The notes beneath the pieces were generated by a model. It was not told the DNA's origin. It searched no databases and saw only the letters and a program-made list of their open reading frames with translations. Shown here piece by piece: positions 40,475 to 52,772 of a stretch of 64,000 nt of DNA (the stretch's first letter is position 1; each line of letters opens with the position of its first letter). The position numbers and the translations under genes are program-made. This DNA comes from Pomacea canaliculata (taxonomy: Eukaryota; Mollusca; Gastropoda; Architaenioglossa; Ampullariidae). The stretch is taken from assembly GCF_003073045.1 (NCBI RefSeq), contig NC_037592.1, positions 40,543,760 to 40,607,759 on the forward strand, given 5' to 3'.

Positions 40475-43105
40475 TATCATATAGAATATAACATTAGAGT
40501 TTATGTCTTCTCTGTTTTTATGCTAACAACTTTTACCAGCTAAGTATCGTAGTAATATATTAGCAATATTTTTTTCTCCCATTAGATTGCTGATCATAGT
40601 TCCTTTAATGCATACATGATTTTGGTCAGTGCGGATAAAGCCTCATATTGTGCAGACGCATTTTCTTGATATCTACCAAAAAAAAAAAAATTTAAAGAAA
40701 AAAAGAGGGGTAAGTTTATTTTCAATTTAAAACCTTTTTGAAGAAGTGCTGTATTATGTTGGTGAGGTGGATGGTAGAAGGAAAATGCACTCTCATAAAA
40801 TAAGCACATTTATCACACTTTTGTAAACTATAGTTTGCTGCCCGTATGACAATGACACTTTGGAAGAATTGCTATACTTTGACTTTTACCTTCAATCATA
40901 GTAATAAAAGTTTGTAAGTAGTGTAAGAGGTGTTTTGATGCAATTCGGGTTTCCCCATTTTTGCGGGTTTATCTGAGATCGTTTAATTTAGCCAACGATG
41001 AAGTTTTAAGTAAACGCTAGAAATTGTCTATGGTTTTCTATTGTTAAATTGTTTTCTATCAGGCAAGTGCTGGTAATGTGACATTTGGCTTAGTACAAAG
41101 ACGCCGAAAAAATGCGAGTAACCCATACATTAGTAGGACAATGTTAGTTTTGAAAAATGTCACCTTCATCTCATTATTAATTTGTAATAGTAATTCAGTT
41201 CAATTATTTATATACTATACATGTTGTCTGAAGCTCAATTTATCTGTATGTACAAAGAGTCAAGATAGTGCATTGTAAGAGACCAGAGACAAATTTGATT
41301 CTTTGCTTTTTTGGTACATACCATCTTCTGAAGGAACATAGCAGTAGACTGTATGGTACATATACTGAATCCAAGCAGTGATGTGTTTCAACAACTGATA
41401 TATTTTCCTTATAACAACTGGTGTGCCAGTCATTTTGTGTCACCCGGTGACGTGACGCAATTATCGGACTTGACCCTGCATCTAACCTCGCCGGTGTCCA
41501 CACGATGGCTTTGACCTGTTCGTCTGGACTTTTCTTGCAGGTGTGTGAGTGAGTGTGACTGACGCAAGTCTTGTTACCTACAATGTTTGGTGCGGATGTG
41601 TGACAGGTAGATCCTGGATGTTTCTGGAGGTTTTATATTTTATGAGAGTGTCACAAAGTGTAGTAATCAGAGTGGCAAATGTGGTAGACAGACAACAAGA
41701 GCAGTTGAGGAAGAATCGTCAGGGGTGTGTCGTCTTTGTACGTGTAGGCGTGTGTTGTATTGAGCCAACGTTTGGCTGAGACAAGATCATCTCTTTACTC
41801 TTCCTGTCACCAAAATAACAACATATGGCCACAGGATGTTTAGTTATTGTGCAGCCAAACAATGAAGCTCTCTCCCTTTCCATATCCGCCACCTACCCAC
41901 TATTTAATCCTTTACACGTGCACTGAAAACACACCTCTTCCGCAAATATTATTCCTGACAACAGTCTACACAATGCTCATTCTTTTCACCCTCCTTTTGC
42001 TGGTAAGTTGTTGGTTTTGCTCTGAGAATAATCGTCTTTACATCGGCCTCAGAGACTGATCGAAACTTCAGAGAGCGTGCTGGGAGGATATCACAAGAGA
42101 TACTGTCAGGCGCCGATAGGAAATCAAAGGATGATAAAATATTCGAGATCTTCCTAGTGGAATAATTAATGAAAGCTTACTGTAGCTGTGAAGCAGGGTA
42201 GCCAGTGGGCAATGGGTTTGCCGAGCTGTCAAGTCATTCGATTGCCACAGATGTCACACAGATTCTTGTAGGAGGATACATTGATAAAGAGCAATGTAAT
42301 TATGCGTAGTAGTTTAAATAATATGGAGGAAGAATAATTTTTGCTGCACCATAGATAGCATTTTCTGTATTGAGACTTAATTGTCGTACTATTTTAAGGG
42401 GTCAAGTAACATTTTACTGTTTGAAAATGGGGTCAGTGAAGCTGATGCGGTTCACCATATGCAAGATGCCAATCAACTCCCAGTAGCAACTCTAGTTCAC
42501 AAGTCTGCTCATGTATGTGTGAAAATACTTGTGGTATGTACATAGCACATGTTACTTTTCAACTGCTGTCAAAGATCGAATTGTTTACAGCTTTATAGTT
42601 TTTGTGTAAATCAATGTTCGAGAAGACAACCTAGGGATTGACAAAAAGGGAGATAATCAAAGAAGACAGCGTGAGGACAGTAGAGAGATTCGTTGTAAAT
42701 TTTGTAGCATTTAACATTTTAAAAGTACTAGTAGTTTTTTTTTCCTTGTGCTCGAATTCTAGTGACTTGCTTGAAAGCAGCAGTTATTGATATGTAAGCT
42801 TAGATAGATAAGGAATATTTTTTGTCCTATGTTAGTGTTAAGGAACATGAACATGGCCACCTGCATTTCAGCGAGTTGTGCACATCTCTGTGATATCAAT
42901 ATATTTTTCTACAAACCACAAACTATAAATGATACAAAATAGCCATACTTTATTAAAACAATTTGTTAATAAAGAAAATGTAAAAAAATAATTTTTTAAA
43001 GAAAATATGTGTGTTCGATTTGTGTGGCAAGCCTGTTAAGTGAGCTTCGGAGACTGATGTTTGACATTATTATCTCTACCTCTTTGAACTCTACAAAATA
43101 TGATC
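40475..43105. other. Convergent intergenic region between gene C and locus D
   Basis: Gene C (+) and locus D (-) end toward each other here. The stretch has short chance frames only and no clear AATAAA just after gene C. Nothing else was recognised. Confidence 0.5.
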
Positions 43106-44327
43106 TCAATTATAAGCAATGTCACAAAATAACACATTTTTTGCGATCTCGTCTTTAAGCTTTTGCAGCTCCTTCTGATAACCTTCTTCACGCATTTTAC
43201 TCAATTTTCTTTCCTCTTCTACTGCCTCTGCGATGCGTTTCTCGTAGTTCTCTTTTGTCTGCTTCTCAAAATCCTCTATTCTCTCTTTCATGAGCTGCTC
43301 TGCATCTTTTATCTCTTTATTTTTCTCCTTTTCCATTTCGTACACTAATTTCTTCATCTCGCCCGCTTCATACGTGAGATTTTGCTTTTCAATGGCTTCC
43401 AATAAGGCTCTTAGTTTATCCTCCCTTCCCAGGCTGCTCATCTTCATTTGCTCAGCTCTCTTCTTTTCTTGTCGCTCCAGCTCTTTCTTTAGTGTCTCCG
43501 CTTGCTCTTGACTTTGCTTCATCATCATTGTCAGGTCCTGTACGTACTTCCTGCTTTTTAACTCTCTCTTCTCTAGCTTTTTTTCAGCCTCTTCTCAACC
43601 TCCTTGTCATCTTCTCGTCCACCTCAATGAACTTAGAACACATGTAAGGTTGGCCACCATGCGCCTCGCTCAGTGTGCGCACCATCAGCAACAAACGGTC
43701 TACCTGGCTGTCTTTGTCGTCGGCAAAGTTTTCGAACACCACGAAGCGGCCGCTGCACTCCTCCAGCACCTTGCGAAGTTCGGGACGCGCAGTAGACAGA
43801 AAATCCTGGATAGTCTTTCTATTTTGGTTCAGTTCGTTACCACGCGTGAAGATGACAATCATGTACTCTGTACTTTGCTTATTCAGGAGACTTTTCAGCC
43901 TCTCGTACACTCCATTCTCCTCCGGAGTGTAGCGGTTGGCCAACGAGATGACGTAAAGGATTGCCGTGGGCCCCAGATGCATGCAAGCGACGGCTTGAAC
44001 AACCTCTATCGCCACCTCCTCGTGGGTCTTACTGATGTCAAACAGACCCGTCGAGTCCATGACCTGTGGAATATCATATTACAACCAGATTTGTCAATAA
44101 AATAATGGTGTTTCGGTTGTCATCTTAAGCGTTTTATTCACTAGTTTAATTTTCTGTAGATGGGGCAATTACTTCAGAAAAATCTGCAAAGCCGGGGTCC
44201 ATTAAAGGTTTTATCATCCTTCCCACCGCTTTGTGTGCCTTCAAGTGGTCTATCCGACAATGTTTTTCCCACCTACAATAGGGTTGAAGAAATTTTGGAC
44301 AGAGTGTACAAAACAAATGCCCTAAAA

Positions 44328-46104
44328 CAGGGGTGTCAAACTCAATTACCCAGCGGGCTAAATCTCACATCGCACACAAGGATGCGGGCCGAAGGTTATT
44401 ATTTAAGTCCGATAACTTTTTATTGAACACTAAAAAAATGAACGTTTTGTTATTAATTTTATGTAAAAAAAATTATACAAACCAAGGATTAGCAGTTTTT
44501 CTTTTTAATTTATTTTATCAGAAGTGGACGTTTGACATCTTTTCTTGACAAGAAGTTTGTTTATGTTTGAAGTAAGTTTCTGTGTTGTGGCGATTCTCAG
44601 GATGGACTGCAAGTGGACATCAGTAAGACGACTCCTGTGTGATGTTTTGTTGATCTTCATCACACAGAAAAGTTGCTCACACAGATATGTGCTGCCAAAC
44701 ATGCTCAAGATTCAAGCCGCATGTAGACGAAGCTGGGGCATCGTTTGTGGGAGGGAATGATGAACTGTGCAGCCCCACACAGTCGTACTTTGCCTTCAGT
44801 CACTCATTACACTTTCTTTAGCTTCTGTTCTGCATTCAGGCTTTTCAACTTGTCCTGATGTTTAGTCTCGTAATGCCGTCTCAGATTATATTCTGTAGTC
44901 ACAGCTATTGTATCTCCACAAAGTAGACACTGGTCTACCGCTGATATTAGTAAACATGTAGTCAGCCTCCCATTGGCTTTGAAAGATTCTGTTTTCAAAA
45001 TCAACTTTTCTCTTGGCCATTGTAACGGCTAGCTTTAATTTGAAATTTGATTGGTATTGAAATTACAAAAATCCCTTCACTACACAGTGTAATGTTCTCG
45101 ATCTTTATTAAGTAAATTAACAGTAAGTAAAAGTCTTTAGAAAAGTCACAACACGTGCTTAGCTCTGATCATCTGCCTTTGTTCCCAGACAGATGGCGCA
45201 CCAATACCTACGACTAGCGTTAAGTTCACACACTACACACAGCTTTCAATTAATTCTAATAAACAATCGCGTGCTCTGCTCTGCTCAGTACTGTTTGCTA
45301 TGACATGTGATGTTATTACATCAGTTTATGTATGTAAAAGATGATATAATTAGGCAAGAAAGACACAAATCATCAATACACAAGCAGCAATTATTTCTAC
45401 ACCGTGGCCTGCTGTTTATACTCGGATACTTATCTCTTTGCTGGCAGTCATTCCCTCTTGACGACCAGGAACTGGACAGTCAGTATTCCACAGTTGGCAC
45501 TTATCATCCACAGTCCACGTGTTTAATTCAGTTCACACGTATCATGCACAGTTCGCACATATAATTCCAGATGATAGATATATATAAGTCTTTGGAGAAG
45601 CTATCCTCCCACCAACTTGATCTCCACAAGTTTGCTTCTCACAACTTAACGTCTCATCGAGACGACTTCCGCTCGCCAGCCCGCAGTCAGACAGTGATGT
45701 TTCTACTTGTCTGAGGATGAGCTGCCTCATCATACAGGTGGGTTTGCCCTAGTCACCCTTTGATCTCGGACCGATTCAGGGAAGTTAACAGGTACTAAAA
45801 CTCTTCGACCCGCGGCCCGTGTTCAGGCCAGCATGTCCCGTGACACAGGTCAGATTTATAGGCCCCCCCTTCACCCTCCCTTCTGGTCATCAACAGGAGC
45901 GGTGGTAACTTGACCAGTGCACTGTTGGTGGTGTATACAAAACTCATCCCATCTCTTGCTGTCCTCGACGGAAACTTTTCTGTTTTTTTGCCTTCTACTT
46001 GTCGCCGGGCCATTAACAATGATTTACTAAAATTCATTCGCGGGCCAGGTAAAATTTCCTGGCGGGCAGGATGTGGCCTGCGGGCTGGGTGTTTGACACC
46101 CCTG
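44328..46104 (-). mobile_element. hAT transposon, internally deleted, with target duplication
   Basis: The ends are inverted repeats: CAGGGGTGTCAAACTC on the left and its mirror, GTTTGACACCCCTG, on the right. CCCTAAAA flanks both sides exactly (44320-44327 and 46105-46112), the 8-bp duplication expected of hAT. On the minus strand 45004-44807 encodes a BED-type zinc finger (CLLCGDTIAV then NLRRHYETKH), and 44708-44505 encodes the hAT C-terminal dimerisation region (STYLCEQLFCVMKINKTSHR then SRLTDVHLQSILRI). These match the transposase type from which vertebrate GTF2IRD2 was partly derived. The catalytic middle is missing, so it could move only with outside help. Confidence 0.9.
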
Positions 46105-47114
46105 CCCTAAAAGGTCAGTTCAGGGTTAGCAAAGTTAGCAGCGGGAAAACCTATGTTATTTCTGTAGACCATAGATTATCATTTCTATCATCAAGCAAAA
46201 CTCAAAATGCCGACGGAAATTTTTACTGCCTGAGCAAACTTTCTTGAGCAGGACACTCAAACATTGTCAATAATAACAGGTATGTGAATTTCATCCATAA
46301 ATTACTAATCAGAGCTTGAGACATGCTGATGTTTTATATTTTTGTACGGAGATCAGTTTAGTTTTAGTCTTTGAAAGTGCCCTTACAAATATATAAAATT
46401 TATATAATTGCAGTGTACATATAATTATTGCAGTGTATATAGAAGATCAAAATCTATTATAGTATATGTCTAAAATATGAGAAGGGTACGCAGGCAATAT
46501 CATAAAAGTGTGCTATTGGTGGAATTCCCAATTCTCCCAATAACATCCATAAATACTTCTGATTTATTTTTTATGGATGTGTTGAGCCGTAGAGCAGACA
46601 GTGAAACTTATATGTGTAAATAAATATATGTATAAAGGGTCAACCACTCGTGTTGGCATTGAGAGAGAAGATATAACATTGTTGTAATTAATGTCACTTT
46701 TGAGTTTGAATTAATGGGTTAGAATAAAATCTTTTTAAGGAGAGAGTAATACTGTAGTAAGTTAGAAGAGAAAAAGAGAAGGAAAACTAATCTTAATAGT
46801 AACTCCGTCACGCTCGTTACGTTCAAGTTTACAGGTTTTAGTGACAGATTCACTGCCCATGTCAACGTAAAAGATTTTCTTTCCGAGAATTGAGTTTCCT
46901 GTTGAACTTTTGCCTGACCCAGTTTTTCCAACAACCAGGAACCTTAGTGATTTGTCTGTTCAGGGAATGAAACAGAAGATTTGATCTGAAGACATTGCGC
47001 TGAATCACTCCCTATCAACACGTGATACTAAAGAATCATGTCACATGTCTCAGTTATGTCAGGTCATTATCACTCACTTTACCTTGCAGCTGGCACACAT
47101 TCCATTGATGAAAA

Positions 47115-47510
47115 AAAAAAAAAAGAAAACCTAGTACGAGTGTCTGCAACATGTTCACCACTTTCTACTCTCACAATCAAGGCACTCAACTCTAGCTAGT
47201 TTTGTTTGACATCAGAAGTATTATCGCCCTTACACTCGCAAGGAGTATTATATGTCTCCTGAACCACACCAAGCAAACTCGATTAGCACTCGTTACTAGC
47301 ATCATTAATAGAAGAGAATGATTTACACAGATCTTGGATGGTAAAACAGGCCGGGAGAAACTATCTTATTTTGACAAGAGCACTATTTTCTTCAGCAAGA
47401 AATCTCCTACATCAATTCTCAAACACCATCTTCACATTTTTGCCTTCAATTCTTGCTCTTTTCATATGTGGATTTAACAATTTCCTCACGGCAAGCATAC
47501 AAGATGGAAA
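47115..47510 (+). repeat. Dispersed repeat, copy 2 (likely LINE 5' region)
   Basis: This aligns with 29353-29730 in the same orientation but without a recognisable ORF1 behind it. It lies antisense inside locus D, between its P-loop exon and the proposed acidic exon. Confidence 0.6.
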
Positions 47511-48589
47511 GTCATCTTACTGTATCTTTGGCAAAAAAATAAGAATCTTAGAGTTCTTTCACTGCAGGATTATCATAACATACAACAAGGTTGATTTTGG
47601 CTCTTGATATTGTTCTGTGTGCACTCCACTCTCGGTCCTGCTTGCTGTATTGAAAATACCCAAACTTGTCTGTCTCATTCTGTCACCTTTACCAGTGGGA
47701 CCAGGCTTTGGCTCCACGTCACCACACTACACAAGTACACTGCCCCAAAACAGAGGCGGGAACAACAAACCAAGCACCGCACCTTCTTGACGGTGGGACT
47801 TGAGGACAATCGTGGCGACACAAACAGACAGATAAACTCAGTCTCGTTCTCTTCATCATGAATGCGAAGAATGTGGGCATTAAGCATCAACACACTTTCC
47901 GAAAAAACAAAGTTTTCCGAAGGCATGTTATATCATACGGGTAACTGTGCAACTCAGATGCAATGAAATTGTAGTTAATACAGCAAATTAAGTGGAGTAC
48001 AGACAAACATCGACCTCACAGGCCGTGAACTCATTTCAACCCCTTCCTCTTTTATACAATGGGAGAACATGATTGTCAACATGTACACCTATCTGTCTAA
48101 GCTTTGTGTTTTTACCTATGCATTTGATGATCCTGCTTCTAAAGCTCATGTTTGTGTATAGGTATCCTCAACGCTATGGTTTATGTTGAATGTGGACCTT
48201 ATCTATACATCAATGCATATGTGTGATGCACTGTATATTAGCTTAAGTATTGCAGCTGCCACATGAACGCTTGACCAAAAGATTTATGACATATTACTTA
48301 ATGTCTACCACGACAATAAAGTTACATTGCTATATTATGTGATGATACTTTTGTCTCAAATACGGGTTTAGTTTTGTATGGGATAGTCATGGAGTTGTAA
48401 ATGTTAAAGTATTTTTGAAAGTTTATTAAAATCGACAGATTGTTTTCAAGAAGACTGGCAGAAAAAACTCTTCTCAAGCTCCTAAAACTTATAAATCCTT
48501 TAAATCTACGTTAACGTAGGCTAAATTTCTTACATAAAACATAGGCATTAGCGATGCATTCTGGCTAGGGATTTTTAATTTACACTGTT

Positions 48590-48830
48590 ACAGGTGTGAA
48601 AGAGTACAAACACTCTGTATGATTTTTGTCTGGAAAATGAAGCAGAAATACATCTGTTATTTAGATGTTCTAGAGAGTTTGATTTAAGAGAAAACAATTT
48701 TCCAGGGTAATTTCACGTTTTCGAGTTTTCCTTTAGTGTCTAAAAACCTTACTGGAATAACAACCATTTTAGCCACATATATCTCTATACCATAAGATTT
48801 GAAAGACCAGATTTTAAAGAGTTGATTTCA
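48590..48830 (+). mobile_element. Possible LINE 3' tail relic
   Basis: One frame reads CLENEAEIHLLFRCSREFD, resembling the Cys-rich 'C...E.E.H.LF.C' motif at the C-terminus of many LINE ORF2 proteins. It may be the far end of the element that starts at 47115. There is no other support. Confidence 0.3.
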
Positions 48831-49516
48831 CTGTTTATTCTTTGGATTCTAGTTTTTGTTACACTGCAAAATCTAGCCCTTTATCAAGCTGTTTCCAGCA
48901 CCATGTTTTATACACTGAAGAACACACCTTGTCAGCACTAGTTTTGAGCTTTTCAGCTAACCAGCTGTTTGATAGAAACACGATTGGGTTTTGTATGCTA
49001 TCTTGTCTACTGATTTTATTTACCTTCATTCTATTGTACACTTAGGCTCTTTTTCTGTTTGTGCGACTATTAAATGTAACTGTTTGTATGGGGCATATTT
49101 ACTTGCTTGGTCATGGGTGCGAACCTATTTCCATACACATGCTTGTCTTACCTTGCATCATTTCCTCCTTGTTGCTAAGACCAGCAAAGTTTTCTTGCTC
49201 CCTCCTATACAGTTCCGCTGGTTGAGGTGCAAGACCCTGTTCGACTGATGACCGCTGAGACTTCTTGAAGGAATTTTCCTCCGTTTTCATCTTCAGGAAA
49301 CCCAGGTTGTCTAATTCAATCTCAGACTTCCCCGTCGACTCATCCAGCATGTCGTCTGTTAGTACGAATATTAAGACGTTTATTGTCAGGTTTATTATAC
49401 AATAGTAATGGTACGATAGACTAGCTTATGCAGTGCACTATATAACATATTGGACCTTATTAAAATGATATTAGAAACTACAGTTAATTAATAACTTTGA
49501 ATACAAATATGGGATA

Positions 49517-49546
49517 GCATCATCATCATCATCGTCGTCGTCATCG

Positions 49547-49617
<71 letters not shown>

Positions 49618-49672
49618 GTCGTCGTCATCGTCGTCGTCGTCGTCATCATCGTTGTCGTCGTTGTCGTCGTCA
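49517..49672. repeat. Trinucleotide microsatellite (CAT/CGT)n
   Basis: About 50 units of ATC with interspersed GTC at both ends. Read as protein it gives only Met/Thr or His/Arg homopolymers, so it is not a gene. Confidence 0.95.
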
Positions 49673-50907
49673 CAAAATGTGTAAAGCGCATACTCACACT
49701 ACTAAGGACCATGCTCTTAGCGCCTAAGAACAAGAACGAAACATGGACAGCGTACAACGGACAGGAAAACAAATAACATATGTACGAAAAAAGAGCAAAC
49801 AACAGAACAAATTTTGAGTAAAACATAAAAAACGCAAAAGAGGCTAGTATCGTGATTTTTCAAAAGGAAGACGAGTAGGGAAGTAGCAGTAAGCAGAAAA
49901 GGGGAAAGGGTGTGACAACCGACTAGGGTTGTGTGGACTGTTAGGATTAATGATAAAGGAACAGATACTTTTTGAGTGAATACCTGAGTCCTGCATATCT
50001 AATTTACCTAAACTATATTTTAACACTTTATAACACCTAAGACTTAGCAAATAAGCCAGAATATCATAAAGAAGGTAAACAGATTTTGTAAAATACTAAC
50101 CGAGTTTAACTACTAAAATTTTAAAAAGTTATTTAGCGAAATATCATGCCTGCTTAGTAAAGCAGTATCTGCTGTATGTGCTCACGGTAATATTAATTCA
50201 GAATTTAATTTTTCAGCTGAAATTATCGGACCATTGTTTATTTAAACAAGGTTTTATTGCTTCCAGATCTTGTCTAAGGTATTTATAGCAACATTGAATT
50301 TTGACTGTGTAAAATGTTTCTTACAACAAACTGGACCCTTTTTATTACACCATCCTTCTTTGATTCATTCATGAACACTCAAAGTTGTCTCATGCATTGA
50401 AGTACCCGTGGAAATTCTACAAACATGCTTCGGATAATTGAGGAAAGATTTGAATTGCTTAATTGTGTGATTCCGTTACCAAACGTGTCTTGCATCAGGA
50501 AACAGGGCGATATATTGTATTATCGATGCCCTTATTTGTTAGTTATATTATCATGTGCATAGTATGTTGTTTGTGTATGAGTATGCTATATATTGCTTGT
50601 ATGATTGAACGGGTGGAACACGTATGCATTGTGAAATAAACGCTTACCACAACAACAAATTAGTAATCAACAAGAATCAGAATTCGAAAATGTATTAAGA
50701 GGAATTCTACTAAATACACATCAAAGTTAGAAATCGACATTACTTTGTATGTATTTTGCTCCAACAAAACAGTAATGGGAATGTGCTTAATCATTCGTAG
50801 TGAATTTCTGACAGTTACAAAATGATGCACTTGATAATTAATTTTATACCTGGTGCTTAGCAATTATTCCCCCAGAAAACAAAACTCTTACCTTCACTGT
50901 CAATCAT

Positions 50908-51519
50908 TTTACTTTCAAAGCTATATTACCAAGGCGCTGTTTGAGAGGTTGAGGACGCTAGCGCCGTCTTGTCCTTTACGAGTCTGATCGACTAAAGAGC
51001 GCGAGACGTTTTAAATAGCGCGTTGTCACGTGAAGAGGTCCTTCATCCTTGTAGGGCCTCATGCCTTGGCTCATGCAGCGTATAGGCTGTTATTACTATT
51101 TCCTCACATTCTGAGTGGGCAATGCCATGACATACTTTGCTGGCTTCAGAAAGCGATCATGCTACCTGCCACCACAAAATGAGCCCCATCTCTCACACAG
51201 CAGCTTGTTAGTAGAGGCCCGGCAAGGTGGCTAAGATCAACTGTGCACTTTCACCTATTTGGTAAAATGAATACTTTGGTTACTAAACTAACAAAGGCAT
51301 ACACTGTTCTGCAAAATAGTAGGAAATGATTTTTAAAATCTTTATAATTTGCAAGCAGTAAAATGTTGGGGTATATATCGACTTTTTCTATTTTTGATCA
51401 GATATGATTTCTATAGGTCATAAGGTAGCTCACGTTGTTTGAGATGAAGATCGTGCAGCAAATCGCATACACAGATCACAAGTGTGTGTGCGCAAGTACA
51501 TGTCACTAACATATCTCCT
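50908..51519. promoter_or_regulatory. Upstream region of the proposed locus D first exon
   Basis: The first 140 bases upstream (50908-51050) are richer in CpG than their surroundings and contain an E-box palindrome CACGTG near 51028 and a ttttaaatag stretch near 51010. That is compatible with a promoter; no experiment-level support exists. Confidence 0.3.
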
Positions 51520-51749
51520 TCATCTCTCGCATAGGACTCTGATCTCTAACGGCACACTTGAATACCTGAACGTCGTCTCCTGTCTTCCATTGTTCCCCGT
51601 AACCAGATGCAATTTCAGGGTAACTTCATACAAATCCTGCATTTTTCTAAAAAGCAAACTAACATTGTGCAGTTTGTCCCCCTTGATTGTCGTGTGGCTC
51701 AGATCTTTACTGTCAAACTGGATAAAGCGGGTGTTTTTTTTAGCGAAGG
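51520..51749 (-). CDS. Possible orphan 3' coding exon, unrecognised
   Basis: From an acceptor-like TTAG after a pyrimidine-rich tract, an open minus-strand frame of 75 codons runs to TGA at 51520. It contains RFIQFDSKDLSHTTIKGD, then an LHNVSLLFRKMQDLYEVTLK segment, and ends LEIRVLCER. The alternating hydrophobic pattern suggests beta strands, and the frame enters in phase 1, typical of shuffled extracellular modules. It has no ATG-led start and no recognised partner exons. It may be an exon of an unseen gene, a relic or chance. Confidence 0.25.
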
Positions 51750-51889
51750 CTAAGTCTCAAAGAGAAAGTTAAATAAGGGAGAATATGTGTAGGTTTGGTT
51801 TTGTCCTAATAGGCCTTACGATGAGAGCAACGGCTGCGATCACAATGCAGGCAATCCCTTTCAAGTTTGGCTTTCTTTATTTCCGCCGT

Positions 51890-52772
51890 CTACCATGGTG
51901 ACACCACCACCAGTTGGTGGAACTTACCTTGTAGTGGTGTGGTAAATTGTGCGTCTTGTCGATCCACAGAGCCCTGTGCTCCTGGCAGGTCTAACCTGTC
52001 TGAGGAGAGGCCAGATTAAAATGTTGCACCCTGGGCCTTCAGGTTCGTGGTTTTGTTTTGGGCTAACAACCCACTCATGTAAAATAAAAGCTGTTACATC
52101 AGACACAACAAGGGCCTGATCGGGAAGAGCTTATGACGCGTGCTGGTAAAGGGCAGCGGTTCTCAACCTGTGGGGCGCGACCCCCTGGGGGGTCGCGACG
52201 TGCCTACAAGGGGGTCGCGAAGGTGGTCCTTTTTTAAAAGTTTCTTATACCGGTATTAGTGAAATTAGCTTAGATTGTGTAACCGAGAGGTGAGGGCGAT
52301 CAAACTCCAAATCTCTTCTCCCTATTCAAGTACACTGTCTCGGCATGCAGTGACTTCTCACTTCCAAAACTCAAAACACAATCCCCCTCTCAACAATTAA
52401 GCCTCCAATCTCCCTCCTCTCGCCTTTTCACCGACCTAGCTGGCTAAGGGGGGTCGCGGACGTACCGGTGTTCGTCAGGGGGGGCGTCACAAGTAAAAGG
52501 TTGAGAACCTCTGCCTTAGGGAATCCATCTTGCCGGCTCATCTTCTGACGACCAAGGCAAGAATCAGGATAGGGACCTGGAACATCAGAACCTTCTATGA
52601 AAGTCGCAAGAGAAATGAGAAAATACAACATCAGGGTTCTCAGGTTATGCAAAACCAGGTGGAATGGAAGTGGCCAGACCAGACTAACATCAGGAGAAAC
52701 CATTATTTACTATGGCTAAGGAGACCTGGACCACATAAAGATAGCAATAACTTAGAGATGATCACTGAATAA
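51890..52772 (+). mobile_element. RTE-type LINE, 5' region and start of the endonuclease, truncated
   Basis: At 52556 the sequence reads ARIRIGTWNIRTFYESRK, the first motif of the apurinic endonuclease domain of RTE-like LINEs (the 'craniofacial development protein 2-like' type). Further motifs follow in broken frames (WKWPDQTNIRRNHYLLW). The 5' leader upstream (from about 51890) is split by an unrelated small hAT element at 52154-52513. The copy stops near 52770. Confidence 0.65.
52154..52513. mobile_element. Small non-autonomous hAT-like element nested in the LINE leader
   Basis: The left end, CAGCGGTTCTCAACCTGTGG, and the inverse of the right end, CAGAGGTTCTCAACCTTTTA, form the typical hAT inverted repeat. 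Flanking 8-mers (GTAAAGGG and CCTTAGGG) agree only partly, so the target duplication has decayed. About 360 bp, no coding capacity. Confidence 0.7.

Larger units (their letters stand above)
43106..50907 (-). pseudogene. Broken AIG1/GIMAP-like locus, inverted relative of gene B (locus D)
   Basis: Minus-strand parts: P-loop exon 46955-46792 ([18 protein letters not shown]) and large exon 44063-43106 (DSTGL, ACMHLGPTAILYVI, TRGNEL, FVVFEN and a coiled coil). Both align closely to gene B, and so does flanking intron sequence. The B splice donor GATGTAAGT reads AAGATTAGT here, so the donor GT is lost. The coiled coil is interrupted by at least two indels (near 43606-43612 and the T-run at 43578-43584), and a small deletion near 43134 removes the CaaX ending; a CVIL version survives out of frame. 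Two upstream exons are proposed: 50907-50892 (ATGATTGACAGTGAAG, strong donor) and 49355-49152 (68 codons, acidic, phase 1-1). These still look intact, so loss may be recent, or they may serve another transcript. A hAT element sits between the exons. Confidence 0.75.

Noticed and set aside
49488-49826. Met/Thr-rich frame.
   Set aside because: It is simply the translation of the CAT/CGT microsatellite.
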